Shown: one piece after another, positions 12,630-23,599 of the stretch
How positions within the stretch are numbered: position 1 is the stretch's first letter
How the letters are laid out: the number at the start of each line of letters is the position of its first letter
Source of the DNA: Prostheceraeus crozeri
Taxonomy: Eukaryota; Platyhelminthes; Polycladida; Euryleptidae
DNA: 64,000 nucleotides
Reading direction: 5' to 3'
Assembly (NCBI GenBank): GCA_907163375.1
Contig: CAJQUW010007073.1
Coordinates: 517,700 to 581,699, forward strand
The notes under the pieces: model-generated
Told to the model about the DNA's origin: nothing
Database searches by the model: none
What the model saw: the letters and a program-made list of their open reading frames with translations, nothing else
Position numbers and translations under genes: made by a program

Positions 12630-14880
12630 CCCCAATGATTACGCTATTCGTCCACAAAAAAATCAAACGGTTGTAACAGGTCACAGGTCGCAATTTTCAA
12701 AAATGGAAACTGAAATTTTGAGCATCGATGGATCCAATGCAGCTTTTCTGCATCTCCTATTTTGGACATTTAAATCATAGCGGATTAGCCATAATCTTGC
12801 CTTGAAAATCTATGTTTCGGGGCGTCTGTAGGCGACACTATTAACTCGATCATCATGGGAGACATGTCAATTGAAAAGTCAGCAAATTTAACATCTTTTC
12901 ATGATATAGTCTTAAGATGAATGATGACAACACGAATGCGTGACCCAGATCCAGTGAAACTTGGGACTGTTTCCCTGAAAACTTCGAAGCACGACTTTAG
13001 TAGAGCAGTTCATGTTGGACGCAATGCTTCTTCTCGTGATTCTAATTTCTCAAAAATAAGCAAAGTTGCTGGATAGCTTGTAAGTCCCATCCAAACTTGT
13101 AGAAATTGTTCAATAAAAATTCGCTCTTGTACTTTCAAAACATTTGACATGCCATGCAAAAGTTCTGCATCCATTCTTAAACATGAAGAACAACTTCGGC
13201 ACCAATTTTCTGAGTTACTCAAGGTAGCTCCACACACACCATTCACGTTATGCAAACGACACTTCCCAGCTTGGACAAAACTTAAGTCCATGACAAATGA
13301 TAGAAGACATATTTTAATTATATTATTGCTCATTTCTCTTCCCTTCTTGCAATGAGTTGGACAAACTGATGGTTCCTCCAGCCATCCTTAAGTTGTACAT
13401 TATAAAACGGAAAAATCCACTTCACTTTTGTTACCACCGCTAGACTCTAAAAAGCAAAATAAGTATCGCTCTGTTTATCAATAATTGCAGGCATAATTAA
13501 CATCATAATTCTATGATGAGTTTATGACGCCTAATTCTCTGAGTATTCACTTTCATACTTATATCTTTGCAGGTGTGTTAGCATGTGCTTCTTTTAGAAG
13601 TCATAGCATTTGCTCAATTAGAGCATCGGAAACGTGAATTGACATCTAAGTCTAGACTAAGTCTAGACTTTTAAGCTAATTTTTCCCTTTTAGCGAGAAT
13701 AAATCTAAGTTATCAAACTTTAAAAATTGATGCCGACGTTCTCAAAGACAAATGACGAGATGTCAAAAGTCGTTAAGTAAAATACTCTCCACGAAGCAGA
13801 TGCTGAGTTGCGCTCACCATTCTCATATTTCAATAAAAATACCGTACGAAATAGCATTTCTAAGCTTAATGTGGTTTTTTTTTAACTCGCTATCATTAAG
13901 CGGTCAAACTATATAGGTATGATTTATGCTCTTAGAATGCGAACTGGGGCCTATTTCAATTCAAGGTACCTAAACTTAAGATTCTTAGAAATGACGTTTG
14001 TGCATTTCAAAATTAAGTTTAGGTACTTTGGGACAACGTTAGTATCCATGGGGTTGACTCAGCATCAAGAAAAACTAATCTGCCTAATTCGTAGATATTC
14101 GAATTCGTTGTACTTGTATGTTTTCGGTTCCAAATCTCATTCCGCAGTAAATGAAATCTCCTGCAGCGGCTTATTTCAAAGAAATTTGTAGCATAACTAC
14201 TTTAAGACTAGGTACCTAATCTCATGCTGCCTCAAGGTGGATAAGCGTATTTCAATCTCAAGGGAGCATTATCTTAGGGTACCTTAGGGTGTCTAACGAG
14301 CTCCCTTAAGGCACCTAACAGAATATCAAACAATTCAATGCTTCTGGCTGTCACGAGGTCGAATAGGTATCTTACCTAGCGCAATGAATCCACACCACGA
14401 AAACTAAGCCTTAGATTTCATGAATGCATCTGGAGACGAATGACATTTCATTTACTGCAGAGCATTGGAAACAAAAAGACAAGTAGAATCGGCTATTGTT
14501 CTCAAAATGGGTGAAAAAGATCGTCCTTGGCTCTCAAGATAGATCGCATGATGTTCTCGATGGCAGGCAGTCTATTCGCCACATTTGTAAGAGAGAAGAA
14601 ACTTTAGTTTAAGAAGCGTGATATTATCGATGTCCATGAAATCTCACATAAAAGCCATGAAACGAAATGTATGACAACTTTCAGCGTTGTATACAACTAC
14701 ATGCATTTCATAGCTCCGCAATGATAAGTTTGGTGAGTGGTGAATTATCGCCTGATTTGAGTACTGAATAGTATAGCTGAGTGAGTGATATGGTAAATGC
14801 ATGAGGTTATAAGCATCCACCCGCTACCCTTCTGCTTCTGTGCTCAGTTACTAAGATAGTAAAGAATTGAGGTGCAATAC
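12630..14880. other. Gene-free stretch with one hairpin
   Basis: No supportable gene. A 107-codon minus-strand frame (13010-13333) contains several cysteines, but I do not recognise it. A 69-bp palindrome lies at 13962-14030, and related TTAGGTACC words recur to 14300. Confidence 0.45.
13962..14030. repeat. Palindromic element, 18-bp arms
   Basis: The left arm CAAGGTACCTAAACTTAA (13962-13979) and the right arm at 14013-14030 are inverted complements with two mismatches, around a 33-bp centre. Probably a MITE tip or foldback. Confidence 0.7.
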
Positions 14881-14895
14881 ACGTGCATTATTTTG

Positions 14896-15147
14896 CTAGA
14901 ATATTGCGCTTCTATATTTTGTGGTGTTTAGCCTCATTTGATTGTTTTTGCACCATACATTCAAATTTGCCGTTTCATTAATAATCAAATTTGTGAGCTC
15001 TTTTGGTTCTTCTGACGTTAAGGGTATAATGAGTGTGAAGTCATCTACATATTTCGCAACTTCTGTGGATGGTGAAGAACTACAGAACGTTCCGACAAAA
15101 GCAGCAAATATCATAGGTCCCAAGACCTGGGTCCCTGGGGCACGCAT
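14896..15147 (-). pseudogene. LINE RT palm fragment (YVDD)
   Basis: An 83-codon frame with GPMIFAAFV followed by the catalytic motif KYVDDFTLI, typical of RT motifs B and C in non-LTR elements. It is truncated at the C-terminus and not in frame with the preceding segment. It is part of the decayed LINE at 14885-19172. Confidence 0.75.
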
Positions 15148-15487
15148 GTCTTCATTTGAATAGGTTCAGACTTTAAGTTCATTATTTTGAGATGTGCTTA
15201 GCGATCACAAAAATATGACTTGAGCCAGATCAGAAAACCAGTGGGGAAACCCAACTCATGGAATCTTTCTAGAACAAGACGGGGATCAATACAGTCAAAT
15301 GCATTACTTAAGTCGTACCTCTAGATAGCACTACCAAAATATTTTCGTTCATCAAAAAACTTAGATGCTGTGTGAACTGTACGCATCAACGCTGTTGTAG
15401 TTGATGCACCGGGTCTGAAACCATGGTGATTTTGTCAAAATACATCGAGAAAAATTGACTTCGTTTTTCGTAGGATAAGTTTCTCCA

Positions 15488-15724
15488 TTATCTTTGCAGT
15501 TGTTGATTTAGGTAACGCATCTGTTCCTTACTCAGTGGGTAAGTTTTAGGAACTGGTAGAAGCATTGTATATTCCCATTCTTGTGGCATTGCCCGATTTT
15601 TGATAAATTTGTTTAAAATCATTGATAATGGTGTTGACAGAATTTCAGCTAATTCTTTATAAACTCTCGTTGTCATGGAATCTCCGGTGGCTTTCCTGGT
15701 ATCAACCATTTGAAGACTTTTCAA
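15488..15724 (-). pseudogene. LINE RT fingers fragment
   Basis: Contains DTRKATGDSM (the KAxG-D element of RT block 1) and EWEYTMLLPVPK (block 2, W..A.V.P..K in the family). It immediately follows the endonuclease frame with a 4-base overlap, consistent with one original ORF2 broken by an indel. Confidence 0.75.
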
Positions 15725-16881
15725 AACCTCCTGGGGTGAAATGAATGCAGTCTAATCATCGTCAGGAATATCAAAGGTTGACACTGGCTCTGAAATAGCA
15801 CTGTTATACGATAAAGAAATACCAAATGTTCCAACAAACGTCCAACTGACCCATGATCTGCAGTTAGTTTAATTAAAGGATCTTGATGATTTTGCCTTTG
15901 ATTTAAAACCACCCTCCACGTTCCGTTTACGGACGACGTACATTTTTCTGCCCATATCTTCTTTGCTCGAGGCACTTCCATTTTCACTTTTGCTTTCAAA
16001 TGGTTATATAAACTCCAATTACGCGCTCTGTAGGCCGCCCATCGATCATTTATCAATTTCTTCATCAATGGAGTTATCCATTCCTTATCCGATCCCGAGA
16101 TGGGGACATATGTGCATGGAAGACACATGTTTATCAGATAAGACACCTGCTGTTGAAAGGCATGCCACTGAGAGTCCACGTTATCAGAAGAATTTAATAA
16201 TGAGACCCAATTAACTTGACAAGCCACATGAAACAGATAGGCCAAGTTAGACTGTAGAAAATCACAAACTTTGTGAAGCCTTATCGAATTATGAATGTCA
16301 GTAGGAATCAAGTTCTTTGGTGAACAAGTTAACATTAAATGATCTGCTGTGGCAATAGGGGAATCATAGGTTATACAAACGCTGTCATAAATAGCAAAGA
16401 TCGTTTGAAACAACAATATGATCAAGTACATTATTCTTCCGTTTAGACTTCTGGACAAGATCCACAAAATCCAATTCATCAGATAAGTTTCCGATCTTAA
16501 ATGATTAAAATCGCCTACAACAAGAGTACTGTACGAAAGCTTTGAACATAATAAATCGTCAATGATATCAAGTATTAAAGTATGCGCATCAGAAAGTACA
16601 TCTGATGTACATTGAGGTGGCATGTATATACATAGAAGAAACATCTTCAAAGTAGAAATATCAATGACAAGAAAGTCAATGTCATTTATGACGGCATAAT
16701 TATGAGTTACATCAACAAATGAATATGATGAATGTAAATATATCGCTACTCCACCTCCTCTACGGCATGACCGATCAGATCTGCACATGTAAAAACCAGG
16801 TATGCTCACGAGAGAAGATTCTACACTGGAGTTCTGCGATGTTTCTGTCAAACATACAATCGATGCCTTTTTTAAATGCAC
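15721..16881 (-). pseudogene. LINE AP-type endonuclease and linker
   Basis: This 386-codon frame shows the exonuclease-endonuclease-phosphatase fold order: IVCLTET (catalytic E, about residues 8-14), a GGGVAIY segment, LLCIYMPP, VVGDFNH (catalytic D and N) and ADHLMLTC (D-H pair). The linker after it has the basic, tryptophan-containing profile seen before the RT. The usual first element (N-V-SL) is found upstream, on the far side of the mariner insertion, at about 18312-18345. The downstream RT is in another frame. Confidence 0.8.
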
Positions 16882-16903
16882 ACACAGGATCAGTTAATAT
16901 ATA

Positions 16904-18309
16904 CTCAGTGACAAAAAGAATGAAACAAGTCCTGATATGAATACTTATGACTTAAACTTGGTTGTACTGTACGTTTGTTTGTTGTTTGTAAAAGGAGAAC
17001 TCGAATGCTTTACTCAAAAACATTTAATTTGATACTCATGATTTTATCAACTTAAGTTAGAAACGGGTGTGACCACCGCGAGCATCCAAACAGGCATCGA
17101 TGCGTGAGGGCATGGATGAGCACAGTCGCTGGATGAATGCCAGGTCTAAGAGGTTCCACTGCTCGATCAGTCTGTCGGCCAACATCTTCAAAGACACTGG
17201 TGGGTGGTTGTACCTCTCCCTCACTCTGCGACCAAGTTCATCCCAGCAGTGCTCGATGGGGGAGAGGTCGGGAGAACGTGAGGGCCATTCCAAGGTTGGG
17301 ATTCCACTGCTTGCTATCCTGTTAGAGACCACTGAAGCGCGATGGGGCTTTGCGTTGTCATCCTGAAAAATCAATTGATTCGATGTCACTGCTGGAACCA
17401 CGACCGGTGTCACGATCTCGTCGGCATATCGCTGTCCTGTCAATGTTCCTTTCACTACGATTGCTGGTGTTTTTCCATTGTGCCAGATACCGGCCCAAAC
17501 CATGTCACTACCGCCGCCGTAGCGGTCGTGTTCTTTGACGCAACATGGAGCAAATCGTTCACTTGGCAAGCGATGAACACGGATTCGACCATCGTTGAAA
17601 TCGAGAGTAAACCTCGATTCATCAGTCCAGAGCACACGTTCCCACTGACTGTCACTCCACGACTGATGACCTTGACACCACGTCACTCGTCTCCTTCGAT
17701 GTTCCAGGCTCAGCGGAATTCTCACAGCGGGTCGTCGAAACTATATATATAAACTATACCAACTTCTCGCAATCTTCGATATGCAGTTCGAACGCTACAG
17801 GCAACGTTCCCAGCAACCTTCCAGTACACAATTAGCTTCGGGACGGACACAAATCTGTTTCTTTTAGCAGCTAAAACTAAGTGTGCATCTGTGCGCTTGG
17901 TTGATACCCTTGGTCTTCCTGATCCGTTCTTCTTTTCCACATTTCCTTCTGCTTTCCAACGACACCGCCACCTCCATACAACGACCCTTGAAATTTTCAA
18001 TTCTTTCGCAACAGTTGTAGAACTTTGCCCACAACGCATCATCCCAATTGCCATTTCTCTGGTAAAGTTTTCGTGCGCCATTTCATAAGTCAAATCTGGT
18101 CAGCAGTAGGTGGTGATTCTGTTCAACTTCTAGCTGTTACTGTGATCAATATCAAATTTTGAAATTTGATGGTCCTATATCATTTCCCTTATCATATGGA
18201 GTTCAATGGTGATACATAGAAAGCGAGATATCATCTCAAACCATAGAAAAAATGAAACAAACTTCCATTCAAGTCAATGATAGTTGGTTTCATTATTTAT
18301 GTCAGTGAG
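16904..18309 (-). mobile_element. Tc1/mariner-superfamily element with TIRs and TA duplication
   Basis: The ends carry inverted repeats beginning CTCAGTGACA at the left and, read on the other strand, CTCACTGACA at the right, both leading into AATGAAAC. TA dinucleotides flank both ends (16902-16903 and 18310-18311). The element is 1406 bp long and its transposase reads on the minus strand. It lies inside an older LINE. Confidence 0.85.
17057..18081 (-). pseudogene. Tc1/mariner transposase, split in two frames
   Basis: The N-terminal half (18081-17722) has the paired-type helix-turn-helix region (AKELKISRVVVWRW) and a GRPR hook. The C-terminal half (17725-17057) has the catalytic triad context WTDESRF, FQDDNAKPH and SPDLSPIEHCWDELGRR, a DD34E-type arrangement. 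The halves are separated by a stop and frame change in an AT dinucleotide run near 17740 (tatatatataa), suggesting slippage in that run. The copy is therefore unlikely to make transposase, although the triad is intact. Confidence 0.85.
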
Positions 18310-18379
18310 TATATTTTGGACAAAAGTGATTGTACATTGAGCAAACAAATGATCGGGTATGAAGTCTGATTGTTATTGT

Positions 18380-18733
18380 TTAAAACCCTAACTGAAAATT
18401 TTGGCTGCCAGTGTCAACCTGTACAATTTTGCCGTTTCGAATAGTGACATTTTCACCCTTTTCACGTCTTTTCTTTAGTTCTTGCCTCAGTTTGTGGTTC
18501 AGCTCTCTTTCCATATCTTGATCTGGCTTCATGAAGACATTTTTGAATGTAGCGTTATTTTTTAACTTCTTGGAGTTCCGAAGTATAGCGCTACGTGTCA
18601 TTTGATTTGGACATTTTAATCGTATGAGACGTGGTTTCATTCCACCTCTTGTAATATATCCGATTCGAGAGCAATCAGACACATAAAGCCTTTCACATTC
18701 AAGAGCTTCTACAATTTCTTCAACTTTTTTCAT
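18380..18733 (-). pseudogene. LINE ORF1 C-terminal domain
   Basis: A 117-codon frame with the profile of invertebrate LINE ORF1 proteins: IRLKCPNQMTRSAILRNSKK, then NVFMKPDQDMERELNHKLR and RREKGENVTIRNGKIV. This is the RNA-binding RRM/CTD-like part that precedes ORF2. It lies directly upstream (minus strand) of the endonuclease once the mariner is ignored. Confidence 0.7.
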
Positions 18734-18749
18734 ATCTGAAACTGTGCGC

Positions 18750-19172
18750 TCAGATAATGTGTTGACGTGACATGATCTTTAGGTACTCTGATGTTATGAG
18801 ATAATCACGTTTATGAAGCCTTTGTACTGCTTCGCTAATTGTTTCTTTACTGTCTGGCCTAATGGGAGCATTCGAGGGATACTCATTTAGTATATCGTGA
18901 GCCTGTTCCAATTTCTCACATCTATGTTTCAACTATTCATATTTTTCTTTCAGATCTTCATAGCTCATGATTATAATATCCATCTTGTGACTCAATGGTT
19001 GAATGTGTTTTCGAAGCTGTGCTTCTAGGTCATCCTGTAAATGTAGTACTGAAGTATCAGATTTTGTTGACATTTCAGTCGAGATATGTTCTTTATATTG
19101 GTTTTTCAAATAAGCTAACGCTATGCCTTTCTTAGGAACATTATTGCGCTTGCAAAGCTCCGCTTCTGACAT
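18750..19172 (-). pseudogene. LINE ORF1 N-terminal coiled-coil region, broken
   Basis: Two consecutive minus-strand frames (19172-18933 and 18932-18750) separated by a stop carry heptad-like charged sequence (LEAQLRKHIQPLSHKMD, EKLEQAHDIL). An ATG at 19172 (MSEAELCKRN) is the likely original ORF1 start. The coiled coil would trimerise ORF1p in related LINEs. Confidence 0.55.
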
Positions 19173-19189
19173 TGAAAGTACACTTAACA

Positions 19190-19385
19190 GAGAAGCTAAA
19201 ACCCCCTCTGCAATTCTCTTCTGCTTAGAGAAGAAAATCTCGTGCGCGAAGCTTCATGAACAGAGGTCAACCATCTCACGATCGCTGGCTGTCAGAGACG
19301 CACAAGGCGCATGTCAGATGAACTAAATTAGACCCTTTGTTGGTCTTATTCGCATGTTTATATTGAACAACAAAGGTCAATTGAT
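19190..19385. repeat. Left arm of a 3.8-kb-spaced inverted repeat
   Basis: This segment is the reverse complement, with modest divergence, of 22570-22722 plus 22995-23016. Shared words include CTCTGCAATTCTCTTCTGC and the TTGTTGTTCAATATAAACATGCG strand pair. The right arm is interrupted by a 256-bp MITE. The left arm ends just upstream of the LINE ORF1 start and may be LINE 5' UTR. Confidence 0.75.
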
Positions 19386-19460
19386 ATCTAATTAACCGAT
19401 ATATAAATGAAATCAATCAACTTGATAATACTGATCTTGGTCTTGACTCTTGAGTTGATC

Positions 19461-19806
19461 ATGGTGCGTCACATGACTAGAGAAGAAATGTTACGGGCAG
19501 TTGGGATGGCTGAAGCAGGGGACGACAATTCCCCACCATACCGAGCGGCTTCTGTTCGTGAGCTGAAGGAGGAGCTGGGCATCTGAACTCTGGCCCTCCA
19601 GATCCCCATGCATGAACACCATCGAGCATGTCTGGGATCTCATGAAGAGGAGGATCCATCAACACAATCACCCTTCTCAAAATGCCAATGAACTCAGGGA
19701 AGCTATCGCGGAGGCTTGGCAACAACTTCCTCAGGTGATTATCAACCGACTCCTGCTCAGCATGACACGACGCGTGGCTGCTCTTCTCCGTGTCCGGGGA
19801 GCATAA
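19461..19806 (+). pseudogene. Internally deleted Tc1-like transposase
   Basis: The start resembles a Tc1-type N-terminus (ATG at 19461; HMTREEMLRAVGMAEAG), but the frame soon stops. From about 19590 another frame reads LWPSRSP followed by MNTIEHVWDLMKRR and a C-terminal region ending LLRVRGA, the last part of a DDE transposase around the catalytic E. Most of the catalytic domain is missing, so this is an internal-deletion derivative. Confidence 0.75.
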
Positions 19807-19954
19807 ACACGTTACTGACTTTCAGTATCAGCTGTACACGTAATTTTCATTAATGAGCGTTGACTTTCTGGATAAGATCATTATTTTCTCTTTCATATTG
19901 ATTGCATGGGGCAGGGCTGCAGCGACTCTAATTATACAATTAATCCGTCAATAC

Positions 19955-20793
19955 TACTAGTAGTAGTAGCGTTTATTTGCAATAATTAAAAATCACAAGG
20001 TACAAAGAATGTAAGAAATACAAAAGCAATGAAAGGTAACATTACGAACAAATGCAAAACAGCTTAAAAAATCAAATTCTAATTTGAAGCTGCTGAATAC
20101 ATAATGCAGTGGCCCAGGGTAGAAAAGAACACGAACGCCGCTGAGTGAGAGACAGCGGAGCTCTCAACAAACGTGAAAAGGGCAGTCTCTCAGGAACATG
20201 ACGATTTAGTGGATGATGCTGATTAGATTCCGACTTAAACAAAAGCTTCACGGCAGCTTTGCTAAACCTTAGCGAAATTGTTGGAAATCCACTGCAAGTA
20301 CAGGAGTCGTTACAAATTAACCGATGGCTCCGTTTCTGAAAACGTTCAAACTTATTTAAAAGGAATACAGGAAGACAGATGTAACTATCGAATGATAAAT
20401 CATAATCAGATTTTCTTTGGAAATGTTGAACTTAAGACATCGGATGATATGCAGTCTTTGAGATGCCGTCCTAATAACGGCGGCAACTTGAAGATCCCAT
20501 TTCATATTGCAATCAAAAATGAATCCAAGGATTTTAAAAGAGTCCACGATTTTGAAACCCGTATTAACATCAATAGCATTATCACGTGATCGCTGAACAC
20601 ATAACTGGTAACATTTCTGTAGATTAAGAGTCAATCCAACACTTTCGAAAACAGCTTTACATTTATCGATATGCACAAGAGAAGACTGATGGTTTATTAA
20701 AGGTTCGATAATAGTAACATCATCAGCGTACTTAATACATGTAATAGTGCGTGAATAGTACTCACAAAAAACTAATGTTAGAATTCCTTGCAT
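19955..20793 (-). pseudogene. LINE RT fragment with 3' tail
   Basis: A minus-strand 145-codon frame (20793-20356) contains KYADDVTII (RT motif C), LNLQKCYQL and SFKILGFIFD, the palm-to-thumb part of a non-LTR RT. Further downstream on the minus strand the copy ends near 19955 with an AATAAA signal and a CTA/TAG simple tail. It is truncated at its 5' end and is a different family from the LINE at 14885-19172. Confidence 0.75.
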
Positions 20794-20900
20794 GAATCAG
20801 ATAACATGCATAACAAGGAAATAACATAATTTTAGCCGATAAACACTCATGCAAACATGCGTTACCTTTAGATGTTTTATTGAAATACTTAATCATTATG

Positions 20901-22556
20901 CAGTCCGTTTCATAAAAAGTGGATCATCCTAAAATTTGACTAAATAAAACATAAGTATGATACAGAAAGCATTTTCATGTTATTTCATGTCCCTAATATA
21001 TTTAAATGTCCTTATATAATCTGATAAGCTATGATACAGTAACGGTTCTCAAGAAGCTAATATTTTGTGGTCCTATCCTTATTGTCAATGACATTACCAA
21101 TTCGTCTAGGCATTGATTCGATGACATCGTTGATTTTTGACTGATCTAACTTTCTCCACTCTCTTTTTAACAGTGACGTAAGTTGTGATACGCCATCTGT
21201 AGGTAGCAGTGAACGACGAACGCTACGTTTTAGAATACTCCATGCATTTTCTATGGGATTCAGATCAGAATAACGAGCTGGCCAAGATAATGTCCTAAGC
21301 CCTAATTGAGACTTGCATAAGTTGACTCTACTACTCCTGTGACACGTAGCATTATCATCCATAAATAACCAAGTCGATGGATCACCAAGTTGATCTGTCA
21401 TTTGGCCAATGTTCATTCGTAAAACATTCACATAGCGTTCAGAATTCATGGTTCCTTGCTGTATGTGAAGTTCAGAGCGGCCATTGGTCCAAATGCCAGC
21501 CCAAATCAGTATAGTCGCACCACCTTGTACCCGGGGACGATGTAAATGTCTCGGAATTTCCTGATCAGATTTTATCCATAATCTCAATCGACCATCACTA
21601 TCCTTCAGACGGACTGATGCCTCATCAGACCAGACAACCCGATCCCATTGATTTCGCCAGTGACAATGACTCATTGCCCATCTGAGACGTCTTTTTGTAT
21701 GCTGATCTGATAAGTCGATGTGAAAAGGCCTCTTACAGCTCTTGAAATTCGACTCAATAAGTCTTCTACGAATAGTGAACTTCGAAATAGACGAGTCTAG
21801 TGCAGCCATCTCAGTTAACGAGAGACTTGGATCAACTTTAACAAATCTCAAAATTAGGCGGTCTCTACGTTTGGATGTTTTGCGTGGACGGCCAGAGCCC
21901 TCTTTACGACAAAGTCGAAAATCATCATTATGCCATCGATGCACATTTGCGTAAGGGACATTTAGTCGCTTGCTTGTAGCTCGCAAAGAAAACCCTAGTT
22001 CTAGCAAGGCTGACACTTTGCCTTTTGTGAATGCGATCTCGTTATTGTTCATTAGTGCTTTGTGTTGTTTTCAACCGGCAAGAGATAGATTTTTAGCTGA
22101 AAGCAATCAGGAGTGCTGCCAACACCACCGCAACGAAGTCAGGAAGCTATGGAACATGAAGTCCAGTTAATCACATGTAGCAGTTACATTATTGTTGATG
22201 AGTAATGGTGCTATACTGGTTCTGATTGACCGATTTTCTTTATTTTTGTTTTGCTTGATAGCCATTGGCTTGTAGAACAACATATTACATAACAAAGGAA
22301 ACAAATGTAATTTTATAAGAGTGAGGTATGATTTTGTGCAACATTGCTAAATGAAGATCAAATTATCTACTACTTTTTTATCTATAACAGGCAAACAACT
22401 CAATATTCATGCTTGAAATTTCCAACAATGATATTAGTAAGCACAACTGACATATCTTCCAAATTTCAGAGAAATTCGTTCAAGTTTGGCGGAGTTAGAC
22501 AAAGTTGAAGTTAAGGCGATGTTCAAGGGTGATCCATTTTTTATGAAACAATCTGT
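20901..22556 (-). mobile_element. Tc1-like DNA transposon, apparently complete
   Basis: The termini carry about 30-bp inverted repeats: left GTTTCATAAAAAGTGGATCA (20907-20926) and right, on the other strand, GTTTCATAAAAAATGGATCA. A TA follows the right end (22557-22558). The left flank reads TATG before CAG, so the target duplication is imperfect. The 1.66-kb length and single intact transposase are usual for Tc1 elements. Confidence 0.85.
21057..22052 (-). CDS. Tc1-like transposase, intact DD34E
   Basis: A 331-residue frame starting at an ATG (22052), close to the usual 330-350 residues of Tc1 transposases. The N-terminal bipartite helix-turn-helix (residues about 1-110) recognises the TIRs; it includes a GRPRKTSKRR hook between the two helical subdomains. 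The catalytic DDE domain shows WSDEASV, FMDDNATCHRS and YSDLNPIENAWSILKR, giving the D, D and E residues. It would carry out cut-and-paste transposition in the nucleus. No stop or frameshift interrupts it, so this is the best candidate for a recently active DNA transposon in the window. It lies 150-500 bp inside the element's TIRs. Confidence 0.92.
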   Translation of the reverse strand: MNNNEIAFTKGKVSALLELGFSLRATSKRLNVPYANVHRWHNDDFRLCRKEGSGRPRKTSKRRDRLILRFVKVDPSLSLTEMAALDSSISKFTIRRRLIESNFKSCKRPFHIDLSDQHTKRRLRWAMSHCHWRNQWDRVVWSDEASVRLKDSDGRLRLWIKSDQEIPRHLHRPRVQGGATILIWAGIWTNGRSELHIQQGTMNSERYVNVLRMNIGQMTDQLGDPSTWLFMDDNATCHRSSRVNLCKSQLGLRTLSWPARYSDLNPIENAWSILKRSVRRSLLPTDGVSQLTSLLKREWRKLDQSKINDVIESMPRRIGNVIDNKDRTTKY

Positions 22557-22569
22557 ACATTTGATGTAT

Positions 22570-23016
22570 TGACCTTTGTTGTTCAATATAAACATGCGAA
22601 TAAGACCAACAAAAGGTCTAATTTAGTTCATCTGACATGCGCCGTGTGCGTCTCTGACAGCCAACGGTCGTGAGATGGTTGATCTCTGTTCACGAAGCTT
22701 CGCGGACGAGATTTTCTTCTCTAGCAGAAACATAGAAATTGACAACAATAAAACCTCTAGAATGGAAATTAAGCTTCATGCAATGCACAATAACGGCACA
22801 TAAATCGCACGCATTTTCACTTAGATGCACCTGCCAACGTCTGTATCATTGGGTTAGAATCAGTCACATGAGTAAATCGAAGCTTTTAATTGGTTCTTCA
22901 TGCCCCAACTTAGTTCCCCCGGATGTGCCGCGACCTTGAGTCAATTTCCATTCTAGCGAACTTCAGATAAACAGTTTATTTCTATGAGCAGAAGAGAATT
23001 GCAGAGGGGGGTTTTA
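22570..23016. repeat. Right arm of the inverted repeat, split by a MITE
   Basis: Complement of 19190-19385. The arm is continuous from 22570 to 22730 and resumes at 22987, the gap being exactly the MITE at 22731-22986. That gives the relative age: inverted duplication first, MITE second. Confidence 0.75.
22731..22986. mobile_element. 256-bp MITE with 8-bp target duplication
   Basis: Begins CATAGAAATTGACAAC and ends with ATTTCTATG (an inverted CATAGAAAT), and the inner TAGAATGGAAATT also recurs inverted. It is flanked by agcagaaa (22723-22730) and agcagaag (22987-22994), an 8-bp duplication with one mismatch, as for hAT elements. The uninterrupted arm at 19190-19385 gives an empty-site comparison. 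Partial relatives lie at 57568-57682, 59327-59556 and 62083-62313. Confidence 0.8.
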
Positions 23017-23026
23017 ACTTCTGTAA

Positions 23027-23599
23027 AAGGTATATCAGTTATTGACGCCATTTGTTAGATTGCAATTATTACAAGCCCGTCTCGTGATTTCCAACGCAAT
23101 TCTTGTCGTGAATGAAGACAAGGTTATGTTGTACTGACGTATGGCCACACGTAATCAAAAATCAATAATTAAGATTTTCACGTTGTGGGTATGTTTCCAT
23201 CAAGCAGCAGATAACAGCTGATCAATTCAGGACTGACAATTCCATACCCCACATACACGAGCCACAACAACGAATATGATGATCGAGTGACACTGATCGA
23301 AGCTTGCGTTTCACAGAATGCTAAATATAGCAACAATGAATGAGAAATTCCACTCTGAATCGACACTGTTGAGAGGTATTCAATCTTGAAGACAATGAAT
23401 ATCACAAATCCACGATGTACATACAATGTATTGGAATTTCAGTTGCGACTTGTGACAGATCTTTTTTTCTCGTGTATCTCTGCCCTTGCTTCCCCTCCTT
23501 GCAGTGAAAAGGGAATAGCACATAGGCAAACAAATATGTCTAACTCCTTACTGATAAAATCACTAGATTATCAAATATATACAAAACATAATTTATATA
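23027..23599. other. No supported gene
   Basis: Short unrelated frames only; I see no repeat or motif. Confidence 0.45.

Larger units (their letters stand above)
14885..19172 (-). mobile_element. Decayed LINE (ORF1, endonuclease, RT), interrupted by mariner
   Basis: Minus-strand segments follow in retrotransposon order: ORF1 coiled coil and nucleic-acid-binding parts (19172-18380), apurinic-type endonuclease (16881-15721), RT fingers (15724-15488) and RT palm with YVDD (15147-14896). Frames are broken by several indels and stops; between 15480 and 15150 the frame-shifted reading still shows GFRPGAS and a SNAFD motif A. A 1406-bp mariner element splits the copy at 16904-18309. The RT C-terminus and 3' end are missing. 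Confidence 0.8.

Noticed and set aside
13010-13355. A cysteine-containing small secreted protein (minus) or its antisense frame
   Set aside because: There is no start context, splice structure or recognisable domain; the evidence is only frame length.
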